From Paraphysoderma sedebokerense (taxonomy: Eukaryota > Blastocladiomycota > Physodermatomycetes > Physodermatales > Physodermataceae), in contig JAHLJZ010000044.1 in the NCBI GenBank assembly GCA_025602915.1, forward strand, positions 1 to 64,000: 64,000 nt of DNA. Direction: 5' to 3'. Positions 45,023-58,590 of this stretch are shown piece after piece; the stretch's first letter is position 1; each line of letters opens with the position of its first letter. The translations under genes were made by a program, and so were the position numbers. The notes under the pieces are model-generated. The model made no database searches. It worked only from the letters and a program-made list of their open reading frames with translations, and was not told where the DNA came from.

Positions 45023-47903
45023 TCACGCATAGCTGTCGGCTCCACCCAATCTCCAGCCAACCTCGCAGACTCTAAACGGCTTAAACAGCAATCCACCCGG
45101 ATTTTCCGTCAATGTAGTCACAGACCCATCACGTTTATAATACTGCAAATAATTCAATGTTTGTTCTTTCGGTTTGGATTTTGAGGGAGAGATTTTAGAT
45201 GGAGACTTGGTAAATGATTTTGTTGGAGAGTGCGGAACTGAAGCAGGAAAAGGAAAAGAAAGGGCGAGAGGGAATGGGATAGTGTGTAGAATGGGGTAAA
45301 TTTGTAGGACAGTTTGTGTGAAATGAAAATGTAGACGATCCTGGATTTTCTGTTTTTGGATTTGAAAGAATGTAAAGGTTTGAAGTCAGACTCGAGTAGG
45401 TTGTCATTTTGCTGTTACACGGTAACGCGATCCTTACCAAATCCCTCCTCTTCAACCCTTTAGCCTTCTTCCTCCACATAATCACAAACCAATACATCAA
45501 ATCAATATCATCCACTAATATGGGTAGCACCGCCAACACAGGATTGGTTCTAGCATGTTCATCGTGCCTGAAGGTGAATTGATCCAAATGCTGGCGAGAT
45601 GATTCGACCGAAATGGCCAAGATCGATCGATATATGGATAATGATGGCACAAAGCAAGCTGAAGTTATAAGCGAGCATGGGAGGAGACTAGGCCATAACA
45701 TAAAATTTTAGTCGCAAACGCTTTCGATATAAGTGAAAAAATAAAAACCATTCAGACGTACTGTATATCACGCAATTCGCTCTTCGATATTTTCCATAAC
45801 CTCAAATGCAACTTTGCTTCGTATTTTCGATCCGATACTAAACTTTTCCATAATCCTGCGCATTCAAAACAGTAATGAATATCAGTCAACCATCTGTCCA
45901 CTTCTAAATTGACTGCTCAAATAAAACCAACCTTTTTCATCAGCAAGACCCTGAAGTAGAGCACTCGAACCCCACGGACTGCCACTATATAATTTCAAAT
46001 CGTATGACTTATTTTCTATGAGCAATCCCTCTGAGGTCAAAATAGGGAGAACCGCCCAAGCAAGACTTATTTCTCCTGTCTCTGTGGTTGTAAACCTCGG
46101 TTAACAGGGGCAGTGATCGTATTCTATGCAAACACACGGTGTAACGAGTACCAACCAGTGATGTCGATTTTCGGCTCGCTTCCCTCAGAACTATCCTTTG
46201 ATTTTTTCGCAACAATCATACAGAATTCAAATAAAATGCTAGTATTTGAATTTACTGTTGCATCTCTGAATTTTGCAATGCAACAATTCTCGTCTGTTTT
46301 TCGATGGATAATCGAGTTCTAGATATTGCGTTAGTTGTGATACCGCATTACACAGAACACGTAGGGATAGATTTACTTTCGAGCTGAACTTCCAGTTTCT
46401 TTCCTCCGGATCCGTTGTAAATCCGGGGAGAGTGTGTATATTACTTAAGATTTCTCCTTTAGAGAAGATAGTCATCCTCACATGTCGCGAGATGACAGTG
46501 TAGTTACTGCCCGGGTGTGGAAGGTGCTCAACTCTGTTGAGAGAGAATTGTATTGTATGTTTGGCAGGTGAAGGTAGTAGCTTTGGTAGCGGATAACGGT
46601 TGATAATGTCGCAGAATTGTTATATGAAGTCATGTCAAAAGTCAATCAATGCCGAAACGAAAAAGGATAATCAACCTTCCGTGCTTTAGAATCAATCAGT
46701 AGGTCTTCATAAGCCAAGCCATCAGTTGTAAGTCTAGGTTGCAAAGCTTGCGACGTCAAATATTTGCCTACGATGATGGATGTATGAATTTTTAGCCTAA
46801 GGATATCATCGTTTGTGACGCCAATATTCGAGAGATGCCAGGAAGGTGACATTGTTTGAAGATCAGTAACTTTAGCGTACCCTCTGCATTTGGCTTTCCA
46901 AGAAACGAATGTCGAAATCCTTCAGGATATTTGAATCGGTTTAAGTTAAACGAGTTGAGCATGTTTTGTTGCTTCATCGTTCTGTAGACTAGCAGAGGCT
47001 TCTTTGATAGTTCCAGGTAAGAATGCTTTATCGTATCAATTGAAACTGAGAAATTAAGCATATCAATTTCACGGTAGCATTTAAGGGTTGTGCTAGCTAA
47101 ATAGAGATGAAGAACTTGCAGATTCATTAAATCGTAGTACGGTAATGTCCACCGAACTCACCTCGTTTTCTGATTTTGCTCGACATTGAAATAGTTGAAA
47201 TGGTATCGTCCAATTCCTGATCGCTTGTGCTAGCTTCTTCAATCTTGTCGCTAGTTTCTTCTATATTAATACTCACTACTTCATCTTGGACGAATGGCTT
47301 GTCTTGAGGTTCTGGATCTGATTCAGCCCATTTTTCCAACTCTTCCAAGGTCATGATTTGAATATATTTCTTTGGTACATATCCTACATCAAAATTGTCG
47401 TCAGGACCATTTGTGCAATGTAATCGAAGTAGGATGGAATTTCAAATTTACACTGAACCTTTCTTGAATGAATCTTCTTCGTCGGCTACATAAGCCCAGT
47501 CTGGGTCCGAATGATCGATTACCGTCAACAGTTGATCTTTGACAACAGCCATTTCTGTCTCCGTGAGAGGCTCGTAAGGATAGAGGGCAACTGCATACAT
47601 ATCAGTGTATGAATATATACTGCTTAGAATCGAGTGAGTGATTAATCGGTGAATTGGTAAGACGAGTTTTCCAATTTAAACTGGCAATCCGTGCGAGCAT
47701 CGTAATTCGTAATTCGCTTGCCTTTATGCCTCATTTCGCGTCCCACAACTCATTTAACGTATCATCAACTTTTATGAATGTGAAATCTACAGACTGATGA
47801 ATATGTTGCTACGTACCTTGGGATGTCTCAAATAACTTTCTAATGTCGCAGATAATAACGGATCAGGCACAAGGGCGATGGCAACGGCAAGGCAATTGCC
47901 CAT
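45023..47903 (-). CDS. NPHP1: Nephrocystin-1 (NPHP1) homologue with SH3 domain
   Basis: A multi-exon gene of roughly 600-700 residues. An SH3 domain reads ALYPYEPLTETEMAV..DQLLTVIDHSDPDWAYVADEED..KKGYVPKKYI (exons around 47600-47350), followed by an acidic linker (EELEKWAESDPEPQD). The C-terminal nephrocystin region aligns from memory with vertebrate NPHP1: SILFEFCMIV (LGILFELGI), GEISLAWAVLPIL...NKSYDLKLYSGSPWG (GELSCGWVFLKLF..KTYELFLNGGTPY), LPCSLITSACFVPSLSIYRSIL ([22 protein letters not shown]), then NPVLAVLPILVDDIDLMYWF. The last exon ends GGADSYA. NPHP1 is a ciliary transition-zone component, so the organism should build a flagellum. Starting at ATG 47903 gives MGNCLA, a possible N-myristoylation plus palmitoylation signal. 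Exact exon borders are approximate. Confidence 0.8.
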
Positions 47904-48467
47904 TATGATGGAGTAAGCACACAATATCCATACCAGAGATAATCGGAAATATATGAATTATGGGTTGTCTAATGAAAGGTTCTCCTTCATCGTCGGATTC
48001 TAATGTTTGCTCATAGTTTCCTTACGAATGAATTACATCGCGATATATTAACGCGAATGGTTGGATACTAAATTCATAATTTGCTCAAAACTAACTATAG
48101 AAATCCAACGTAAGATGAAGCTCTTTCTTTTGGGTTTCTAGGGATTAAAAACCATTCAACTAAGAGAAAGAAACCCTTCATTTGAATTGACCGTGGGTGC
48201 ATTCAATAATGACAAGACTGCAAATATATTCGTGCGAAACAACCTGAAGAGAAAGAGTCGTCCAATACAACAGACTAACCGTTACTGGGTTGAGTAACAA
48301 AATGCTACATTTGTTTATTAGACCTAGGAGTCCATTATCTATTACAAATTCACGCCAAAAGTGAAAATGATCAGCATTTAAACAAACAAACAACTTTCCT
48401 CGTTCCCTTCCCACACGCCCACAACACTAATACACATTCCGTTTATTTAGAATACCTTATCCGTACG
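47904..48467. other. Divergent promoter region NPHP1/SMC1
   Basis: 564 nt. The minus-strand open frame at 48178-48414 has no domain or splice support. No discrete motif recognised. Confidence 0.45.
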
Positions 48468-51400
48468 ATGGGGAAATTAATACAGCTGGAAATCGAAAAC
48501 TTTAAATCCTATAGGGGTCACCACATCATTGGTCCCTTCAAGGACTTTACCTCCATCATCGGCCCAAATGGCAGTGGTACGTGCCTGCTCACATCGTTCT
48601 CTTGTGTACAGATTGACTGTGCACAATGTGCAATCGATATAGCTATGAAAATATCCTTGATTCTCATTCCTCATTTATCTGATCTCTAACAAACAGGTAA
48701 ATCAAACCTTATGGACGCCGTGTCGTTTGTTCTCGGCGTGAATTCGGCTCAATTGCGTTCAACACAGTTGAAAGATTTAGTGTATCGAGGAAGAGCAATG
48801 CTCGACGAGTCACAGTACACAGAGAATGGAGATAGCATTGAGCCATCCCAAACAAATGATGCAAAATCTGCGCAGGTGACTGCTGTCTATGAAGACGATG
48901 AACAGAGGGAATTAAGATTCATGAGAACGTACGTAATGACTGTACTTTTCTCTACATATAGTTCATATTGTAAAATCTTGCTTTTAAACCCATCCGATTG
49001 CTAAAATTTGTAAATCTCTTGCGTTTTTTTGCATGAAATAGCGTCAACGTCAATGGGAATTCCGAATACAAACTGAACGGTCGAACGGTGACAAAACAAC
49101 AGTACAATGCTCGTTTGGAGAAAGAGAATATATTGGTCAAAGCCAGAAACTTCCTTGTATTCCAAGGTGATGTTGAAGCTATCGCTTCCCAGTCCTCTAA
49201 AGACCTGACAAAATTAATCGAGCAAGTGAGCGGGTACGTCCATAGTTCCTATCCCCTGATAAAATTCCAGACTTGGATTGTTGCATCTTTGTAACTCAAA
49301 ATGCTCTGTTTATATGTCCAGATCGATTGAGCTCAAAGCGGATTATGAACGACTCAAATCTGAGCAAGATCGCGCCACCGAAAATTCAGCCCATAATTAC
49401 CATAAGAAGCGAGGGATTCAAACCGAGAAAAAGCAATACCAGGAGCTGAAGGCCGAGGCAGATAGATACGAGAGTCTTAGAGAGGAGCGTGATGAATTGA
49501 TGCTGACTCATATGCTTTGGAAGTTATTTCATGTTGAGAATGATACCAATACTTTGACACAGCAAATCGCAGAACAGAAGATTCTGGAACAAAACCATCT
49601 AAAGCAGCTGGTAATGATTATTAATCGTCACAGAAGTATCAGGTGTGTTGTGATTCGCAACTGACCGAGTATATGCCCTATCCTTCTTCCGTGGACACAA
49701 TAGCAAGCATTTGAAACCGAGTTGAAGAGGTCAAAACAAGAGCAAGCCAAAGCTATGAAAGAAAATATGAAAATTGAAAGAAGCATAAAGAAGAAGCAAT
49801 CGGAGATTGATGATATGGTTTGTTTTTGGCGGGTATTCATTACTTTGGCTCCCAGCATGTTTATGATTTATCTTTGTTCCTTAGAAACCTGGCCTCCTCA
49901 AAATTAACGAGCAAATTGCCCACGCCACAAAGAAGTTGGAGAATGCCCAAAATTCAGTCAAGAAAGTTGAAAAGGAACACGATAAACAGGTCAGGCACTT
50001 ACAGCTGTTCCCATTTAATCTTACAATACTGATCCGGCGTTTGCAATTATAGGCCAAGAGTGTGGAAGATTTACAGAAGGAACTCAAGGGGGTCAAAGAG
50101 AGTCAAAATCGATTCGAGGAACAAGCCAAAGCATTAGCCAATAAACGGAAAGGAGTAACATTAACAGAAGCTGATCATGAAGAATACAATAAACTGTATG
50201 TGCACATGCTTCTACTTCCGAACCAAAACCCGAGTCTAAACTAATTTATGTTTATTCGTAGCCGACAAGAAGTAGCCCGCCAGACTGTTTCGGTTCAACA
50301 GGAAATCGATTCGCTTGCTCGGCAGTTCAAAACCGAGGAAGAGTCTCTTCAAAGAATGAAAGAGAGTTTAAAAGACAACGAAAATAGAGAAATTAAGCTA
50401 AAAGAAGATAAGTTTGCACTGGTTGAACGAAAAGAGAAGGTTAGTTCCTTCGGTTCAGCAACTGATATTTGTTTCATATGATTGAAGTTACGCACGATTG
50501 ATGCTACCAATGCTAATCTGTTGTTTCATTTACCGTAGCTTTCTAGCCAAGCATCCTCTACCGGAAAGGAACTCGAGAACGCGAAAACCGAGTTTGCTAA
50601 CGGTGAAATGGAAAAGCGGCGCCTCAAGTAAGCCTTCCAGCCTTTGCAATCATTCTCGTTCGTCTTTCGCTCTAGTATGAGCGCAGCAATAACTGACGCT
50701 CTTCGAATCTTTCAAATAGTGAAAAGGAAGAATCTCTCAACGAAAAATTACGAGACGTTTTAAGTAAACTGCAGGAAGCCAGACATGATAAAAGGCAATC
50801 TGAAAAAGAACGAAGGAACAAAGATTGTTTAGAAACTCTGCAACGACTTTTCAGTGGTAGTTATCAGTTATGCTTTTGCACCGTGCGACAACCGAAATAC
50901 TAAAAGACACTGTTACGTGCCAATTAGGTGTTCACGGCCGACTCATTGATTTGTGCAAACCACATCAAAGAAAATACGATAACGCTGTTAGTATTATTCT
51001 GGGGAAAAATATTGACGCGATTGTTGTGGATCACCAAAAGACTGCTATTGAGTGTATCCAGGTATATCTGCCAGTCACACATTAATGTTGATCTCCTCTA
51101 TTCTCACCCACCTTTTTTTAAAAATCAGTATATGCGTGAACAGCAATACGGGCATTTCACATTTATCCCCCTTGATACTATCTCAGCTAAACCTATCAAC
51201 GAAAAATATCGCTCGATTCATCACCACGCTAGATTAGCCATTGATGTAATCGATTATGATCCGAGCTTTGAAAGAGCACTGTTGTACGCCTGTGGGAATG
51301 CCCTCATTTGTGATAACTTGGATACCGCTAAATGGATATGTTATGAGAAGGACATAAGAGTCAAAGGTTTGTTGTGCTTTTTTCGTCGTTGAAAAGTTTG

Positions 51401-53979
51401 CCACAAAATTAGACCGAGGTGTAACTTCTTGATGTAGCTGTTACTTTGGACGGGACTATCATTCACAAAAGTGGTTTAATTACTGGCGGCACTAGTGCAA
51501 GTCAATCTAGTTCTACGAGATGGGAAGAGAAAGAAATAGAAAGTGAGTTTTCGTATTTCATCCAACTATGCACTGTATAATAATTGGGTCTTACTGACAT
51601 ATTTTCTGAATAGATATGAAGCGAGCCAAAGACAAAATTCTATCTGACTTGCAAGAAATTGCGAAGCAGAAGCGACGAGTGCATAATGATGATCAGTTAA
51701 AATCACATATTGCTGGCTTGGAACGTCAGTTAGAATATATAAACGGAGATATGGTATGAGTGAGATCTCCTTTAATCTTCCACAGAATTTCATGTTATGG
51801 GTTACTTGTATTTTAACACTACTCATATTTAGAACACCACCATTCGTAAAATTCAATCCATCGATGACGAACTCGCTCATATTAAAGCCTCTGTCGAATC
51901 ATCGTCCCCCGAACTCGCTAAACTAACATCGTCATTTGAGAAAACGAGCACAAAGCTTGATGGACTCAAGCAAAAAGTCTATAAAATCGAAGATAAACTC
52001 TTCAAGGAATTTGTGAAGAAGATTGGCGTAGCTAATATCAGAGAATATGAAGAACATCAAGTGAAGGTTGTCCAAGAGTTGAATGAAAAGAGAGTTGAAT
52101 TCGTTAGTCATATTTCTAGATTGGAGAATCAGTACGAAATCTTATTTCTTCGTCAAGTCTACTCTATCAGCTGAGAATCGCTAATTTTTCATTCTCATAG
52201 ACTCGCTTTCGAATCAGCTCAACTCAATGAATTGATGACTCGATTATCAACTCTCAGATCCATCTTGACAAACGAACAGTCCAACCTCGAAAAATACACA
52301 AACCAAAAGACAGCAATTGAATCTGAAATCACTTCCGTCAGCACTGACCTCTCCGATCTGCAAAATCAGCTTGCAGAATTTAAACTGAATTACGAAAGCA
52401 AAACAGAAGCTGTGACTTCCGTGAAAAAGAACATTAAGAGGGTCGAGAAGGAAGTGGAAGAAGTTAGAAAAGCGATGTTGACACATGAGGATATTATCGA
52501 AAAATTGAAAGGCGAATGGTATAGCATCTTGCGTAAATGTAAATTGGAGGAGATTGCGTTACCGATTAAAAAGGGAAAACTTGATGATGTGTTGAATATG
52601 GATGCTACTGAGGTACTTGCTATCAGTTGAACTGTCTCTCTGTATAAGTTGATCTAAACTCAACTGATTCTTTCTCTCCCTTCCAGCGTCCCACTCAATC
52701 TACGCAAGACCCCAATAGTATGGACATTGACGAACTTCCACCCTCGTCATCAATAACTCAATCTCAGTCACTCGCAACTGGCTCTTCTGCTGCATTTACT
52801 CAACGATCTGCTATGTCCAGTATTACCATCGATTACACCGACCTGGATGAAGACTTGAAAGAACAAGGCACAGAAGAAATCGAAAACGAATTCACAGAGA
52901 AGGTTCAGAAATTGAACGAGGAAATTGAGAGAGTTGCCCCCAACTTGAAAGCTATCGATCGGTACGCCATTTTGTTAGCATTTGTGAGTGAATCCTTGGC
53001 TCGTGTTCTTACTCGATGATTACCGTAGGTTGGAAGGCGTCGAAATCAAGGCGAAACAGACCGACGAAGAATTTGAAAGAGCAAAGAGAGAAGCTAAAAC
53101 CGCCAAAGAAAAGTTCTTGGCCGTGAAAGATGAAAGGTTTGTTGCTACTCTTTTAATTGTTCTGTCCTCGCTGTCGCAAGTTGTTTTTTGGTTTTGGTCC
53201 GTAATAATTGACCGTTCTGTATGTGCTATCTCCACTTGGATTTAGATTTAAGCGCTTCATGGCTGCTTATGATCACATAAAAGAAAAAACCGAGCAAATT
53301 TATAAAGAATTGACTAAAAGTAATAACGTCCCATTGGGAGGATCCGCTTATCTGACCCTTGAAAGCGACGAGGTAATTTTCCCCCGAAAGCTGTGTTCCT
53401 CTAAAACATCCCAACTAAGTATTGTGATTATAAGGAACCGTACCTTCATGGAGTCAAGTATCATGTGATGCCGCCGATGAAAAGATTCAGACCCATGGAT
53501 CAGTTGTCTGGTGGTGAAAAAACTGTAGCATCGTTAGCATTGCTATTTGCAATCCATAGGTTAGTACTCATTGTTCTTTCCATTATTTTGCTCAATATTT
53601 CCACTAAACAATGTACTTCTTGCTGCCAGTTTCCAACCGTCACCATTCTTCATTCTGGATGAAATCGATGCGGCACTCGATCCCGAAAATGTCTCCAAAG
53701 TTGTACGATATATTAAAAATCACGCTAAACCAGGTTTCCAATTCATCGTGATTAGTCTCAAGAATGCTTTCTTCCAAAAAGCTCAAGCTTTAGTGGGAGT
53801 ATGTAGAAATCAAGATGTGAATACGAGTATGGTGTTGACTTTAGATGTAAGTGTTTTATTGAACCATTTCAATTATTCGTTCTGGTTCTAGTGTGTTTCA
53901 ACTAAACAAATCTTTTTCGCGTTATTTCATATTTTTATAAATTTGCAATTATCTTTAGCTCGAACAATACGAAGAATAA
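48468..53979 (+). CDS. SMC1: Cohesin subunit SMC1
   Basis: About 22 exons and ~1240 residues. The N-terminal ATPase half has Walker A in [19 protein letters not shown] and the SMC1-specific [14 protein letters not shown] and [20 protein letters not shown] long coiled coil follows, then the hinge ([39 protein letters not shown]) and, after it, [15 protein letters not shown]. The second coiled coil carries a Ser-rich insert ([17 protein letters not shown]). The C-terminal ATPase half has signature [17 protein letters not shown] and Walker [14 protein letters not shown], ending LEQYEE. All catalytic elements are intact. SMC1 pairs with SMC3 in cohesin for sister-chromatid cohesion and loop extrusion. 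It differs from SMC3 by the VFQGDVE and [14 protein letters not shown] motifs. Intron density is the highest in the window. Confidence 0.96.
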
Positions 53980-54792
53980 AAATCTTATTGCATTTGTCCC
54001 GTCTGTAACTCAACCCATCATATAAAAACCCGTGAATATTCTCGGTCATGTCCATCATTGTACATAAAAAAATTCCATACCGGCGTCATTCCCTTTCAGA
54101 AAACAATTAAGTATATATTTATGCTAAATAAGTCAACGCATCCCTTGTAGTTGTTCTTTATTCCGTGTCTCAGAGATTTCTATCATTTATAAAGTTTGCA
54201 TCGTTTAATAAACTTTTCTGAAAAGTATATATTATACCAAGACCAATACAATCTCAACCAGTCAGAAACTTATATTGATAAGTATATTATATTTGATACA
54301 TATTATATTCAATATTCTTTACAACCAAATCGTAAATTGTAACGTTGTCCCATCCTTGAACAAAATAAAAAGTTAAAATTCAAAGCATTTAATCGAACGA
54401 ATGTGAATCAAAGTTTCACAAAACTTGAATATTTAATTACTAAGTGACTATGAGTGATACCTCCATGTGACGACGCGGACGTCACAATGCGAAAAGCGAA
54501 AAATGAACAGACAACGAGATAAAGAATATAAAAAAAAGTATAAATCTATAAGGTATATTACATAATGATATTTTGTACTTTGGAATACAATGGATGACAT
54601 GATGGTAATGACGATAAGTAACATTAACTTTGAATAAATTGGTGAATACTTGGGAATCACTAAAAAACCTACGACAGGTTTTTTTTTGCAGTGTTATCAT
54701 TTTGTTTTTTTTGGATGTTTTGGATTTTATGGGATTTCGATGACTATGTAATGCCATTGATTGAAAGGGGGGCGACCGGAAAGTGGAGGAAG
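53980..54792. other. Convergent 3' intergenic region (SMC1/ERT1)
   Basis: 813 nt, very AT-rich. Minus-strand open frames at 54448-54660 and 54482-54757 are hydrophobic low-complexity frames without support. Confidence 0.45.
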
Positions 54793-57111
54793 TTAAGATA
54801 GAATTGGAAGGAACTGTAATGAATATAGATGAATGTTAGAAAGGATACGACGAATGCGTAAAGAGAGAAGCCCGAAATGATAAGAAAAAGAATCACGTAC
54901 GTTTCCGACTACGGCTAATGGTACATCAAAGATATCTTTTTTGACGGTAAAACAAAAACTGCATTTCATTTTTTTACCGTTCGGACAGAGAAGTGTCACG
55001 ATGGACATACTTGAACTCGACGAATTGGAAAAAGATAAAGAAGCGAAATTTTCCCAGTAGGAAACTGCGGAAGGTGTGTCCATTAACTTTGCATAAAAGA
55101 AAAGAAATACAAATTAAAAAAGTCATTGTGGTGAGTGGTTAGTTGTTGTGAGATGTTAGGTTCCTTGGATAGGTGAGAGTACCTCGTAGATATAAGTTCT
55201 TTTTCCACCGGTTCCCATCAAAATATCTTTGCCCCATCCTGTTAAGAGAGAAAATTCTTTGCCTACTAAAGCTATCTCACCAGTTCTTCTCCACACAACA
55301 GTTGGTGTGCCGGATAACGAAATCAGTTTATCGAATTCCTATTGAATGGATTTTAAGTTATGAATAAGCTTTATGCGTATGATTGGGGGATGAAAGAAAA
55401 ATGAACAAACCAGAATTGTCCTCTGGAAACATTTTTCCATAAAGATCAAATCTTCTTCCGTTAAATTGAGAATCAACGCAATGAAAGAAGGTCTGAATTG
55501 AGCTAAAGCTCGACAAATTCTCAAAATATCAGATTTCTCCATTCTGCAGAATTAAGATAACTGTCAGTTGAGGCACTTCTGTGACCTTGAGATGTTATAT
55601 CATAATATGACTGACCTCGCCTTAACGTAGCTAATCAAATAATGAAATCCTTCAGTATAGTTGTACGGTCGTGTTACACTAGCGTAGGCATCGGAAGGTG
55701 TTTCAATTTTTTTCCCATTCCCTAAAAGGCCCAACCCTATTCCGTTACCATTTGCACCGGATGCAGCGTTCACGCTGATTGGACTCAAAGCGATTGGGCT
55801 CAACGGAGTCATGGCGGTCGGGGAAGTTGGGTTGAGGAGGGTCAACATTTCAGTTGATGCCGCTCCGGAGGCGTTATGCATGGACGGATTAATTGTCATG
55901 GTCTGTGGATGCATTTGGGAATGTCCATTCTGCTGGTGATACGCCATGAGATACTGTGGATGCTGAACTTGCTGGACATTAGCCATCTGCGGAGACATCA
56001 TTGGGGCATTTTGAGATTGATTTTCGTTTTGACCTTGAGATTGGTTGGCATCGGATATAGTTGGTAAACCCAGCATATTCGATAGAATCGAGTACTCCAA
56101 GTTAACAGCTTCGGACCCAAATCCGTAGTTTGCATTGACATTTAGATTGGGGTTCAAATTCATGCCGGTCGTTGACTCTCGATTTCCTGGGAACGCCAGT
56201 AGATGCTGAGGTGGTATGAATGCTGGCGATGTCACTGGTGGCGTTGGTGGCCGAGATTGCATATTTGAGAGCTGTTGCTGTTGTTGCTGCGGTTGACCTG
56301 GGTAAAGTTGGAATTGTTAATAACAAATTTGCGATCAGCTTGATTGTGGAAATATGTGGAAATTACTGCACGATACGCACCCATATACATTTGAGGAGGG
56401 TTGATCACTATTTGGCATCAAGGAATATTGAACGGTTAGTCACTGTCAACGAATTCCGGTAATCAATGCACCATTTTGTGGAGCAAAAGCAAAAAGGCCC
56501 AGGAAAGAAAATAGATTGATAGAGAACAGACAACATACGATCAGGGGGAATATCCTGCAAATACTTTGCTCTCTTTCGAATTCCGTCCGTGCATGTATCT
56601 GCCAAACCTCGTTTGATACATTTTTGACAAGGTCTGGAATTGTCGCAAGTAATGTGGGCCTTTGAATATTGAAAAGGGGTGATACCAAAAAATGCATCCG
56701 ATCCGTTAGTATTAATAAACCGGACTCGGTGACCAAAACTGGGCGGAGTGCCGATTGAATTGATTTAAACTAAAATCATATCCATTTTGTCCAACTTCTA
56801 ACGAACTTAGGCCGCATTGTAACTCTCATATTTCGGTCCTTGTAAAGGCCCCGGAAAAAAATCCATCTTCGGCCGATGGGACGAGAATGCTCACCTTTTG
56901 GCAGTGGTTGCATGCCCGGAGTGTCTGTGGATACCAAATGTAAAACCCAAATGCAAGATATCAGAGAATAGTCAGCACACCTATTGTCGACAGGGCCGGA
57001 CACATTGCATCCGATGGGACAAGACAAAAAAAGCAAGGAAGAAATAGGGACCTTTTTCCGTTTCGGCTTTGTCTGAGTTTGGGACTGGACGTCCTGCAGG
57101 GAGTCTGTCAT
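54793..57111 (-). CDS. ERT1: ERT1/AcuK-type transcriptional activator of gluconeogenesis (Zn2Cys6 + PAS)
   Basis: ATG 57111 is followed by KPKRKK, then across a splice [31 protein letters not shown] and [13 protein letters not shown]: the six cysteines of a Zn2Cys6 cluster in the ERT1/AcuK/AcuM sequence form. The middle is Gln/Asn/Pro-rich. The C-terminal PAS block reads [60 protein letters not shown] and [10 protein letters not shown], and the protein ends AVVGNFLPILS. This is the diagnostic ERT1 arrangement. The factor activates gluconeogenic genes such as PCK1 and FBP1 on non-fermentable carbon. Introns interrupt both the zinc cluster and the PAS domain. Confidence 0.92.
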
Positions 57112-57604
57112 GTCGTATCGTATATGGGATTGTGCGCTGAGGGTTGAAATTCTGCAGATGCGAGATTGTGGTTCCTTTCTCACCTTCCGTCTTCTGGCGT
57201 ATCTATCTCTGCAATATCACTCAATATCGCAGTAAATACGATACAATAAAAAACGGAAGCGAATTCTTCCGGAATCTTCCGGGCGAGGAACGGGCGGACC
57301 GGAGAATCCCGGAGTCCGAGTTCAGCCGCAGTCGCCACGCTCTCTTGATTTGCAGCGAGGAGAAAGAGGGAGCAAGGGAACATGGAGAATGTGGATTAAA
57401 GGAGAACATATGTAATATGTATTAAAGGAGAATATGGGATAATGGGTGCCATGTCAAGGAATGCACCGTGAGAGCACACTGAAGGCTAAAAGACATTAGG
57501 TCACAGATTTCATTGTTCTCGGTCATTGCCAGCATCAAGGATAAAGACTAGTCACTGATATCATACAGATTTGCCCACCACACACAGACCTACCATAAAC
57601 TGTC
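57112..57604. other. Intergenic region between ERT1 and HUB1
   Basis: 5' flank of ERT1 and 3' flank of HUB1. A short direct repeat ATTAAAGGAGAA occurs at about 57397 and 57421. The open frames on both strands here are not convincing. Confidence 0.4.
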
Positions 57605-58590
57605 CTAAGAATAGTAGAGCTGATCCAACACAAAAAGATAAATACAACACAAGAGAGTGACCAGTTAGTACCAACTAACTCATGCAACAATCGGCGCTTA
57701 TCAAAAGATGCGTGAGAGATAAAACTCACCTCTAGATTCATCCCATCGTGGATCTCATAATCTTCCAGTGTAATGTGATCTTTAAACACTGTATACCTAC
57801 ATTATCAGATAATGGTTGGATCAGTCACTCGTTGACCTTATGCGAAATCAACCGAAAAAAGTCCAACGGAAAACGGTACCATTTCTTCAACACTATCTTT
57901 TCCCATTTTGTACCCGTCTGTGCAGCAATCAGCTTTTTTAAATCACCTACAGTGTCATCAGGACTAAAGAGTAAAAGTTAAGGAACTATGCTTGCCATTC
58001 ATCGTCATCCGCTGATGTCTGTTCCTCCATCCCGCCATTGGTAGCAAGATGCTTCAGAAAGCTTTTCCTCACTTTCTTCAGGCATCCGAGCTTCCTTCTG
58101 ATTCAAGACATTGACTTCCATAGTCAGCTTGATCCGACAAGTCTGATTCGACTCAAAGGCCACGGGCTTTCAAACGTGGTCCAACAAAAGGATACTTGCA
58201 TTTGACTCGGACTTTTTTACCTAATCGATCACTGTTTGCGAATTAAATCCAAGAAAAGGAAGGAAAAGTTAAGGAATAATTGCAATCATAGATTTGATCA
58301 CACATCAGCGGTTCTAATGAAAACCAGAAAGTGAATTCCAAATCCCTTTGAGATCTTTCGGTGATTTGAACTCGATATTTCATCCACCAAAAGATTATAT
58401 GAGAATAAACAGTATCGTCGAATAATACAGTAGCTTGTCCATAAATAATTTCAAACTTCAAATGGATGATGCCTCTGTCAGGTAAAGCAATGGACGGCTG
58501 GACGAATAGCTAGCTGTATCTTCAAGTTCAAAAACAAAAATAGACCAAGACAACACAAAAAGGATACTTGCAAATGATTTCAATCGCCAT
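57605..58590 (-). CDS. HUB1: Ubiquitin-like splicing modifier HUB1/UBL5
   Basis: A five-exon gene encoding exactly 74 residues: [74 protein letters not shown]. It lacks a C-terminal di-glycine and ends in the double tyrosine plus one residue typical of Hub1/UBL5. Hub1 binds HIND-containing spliceosome proteins (Snu66, Prp38) non-covalently and tunes splice-site choice. Exon 1 is 23 nt (58590-58568); the next intron is about 330 nt (58567-58232) and contains a chance open frame. The final exon supplies only LYYS and the stop at 57605. Confidence 0.93.

Noticed and set aside
57144-57425. Plus-strand 93-residue frame upstream of ERT1
   Set aside because: It overlaps the ERT1 promoter and start on the other strand; no domain or codon support.
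57397-57440. Short direct repeat ATTAAAGGAGAA
   Set aside because: Only two copies of 12 nt, with no surrounding similarity; not an array or CRISPR.
58243-58461. Minus-strand 72-residue frame near HUB1
   Set aside because: It lies within the first intron of HUB1 and encodes nothing recognisable.
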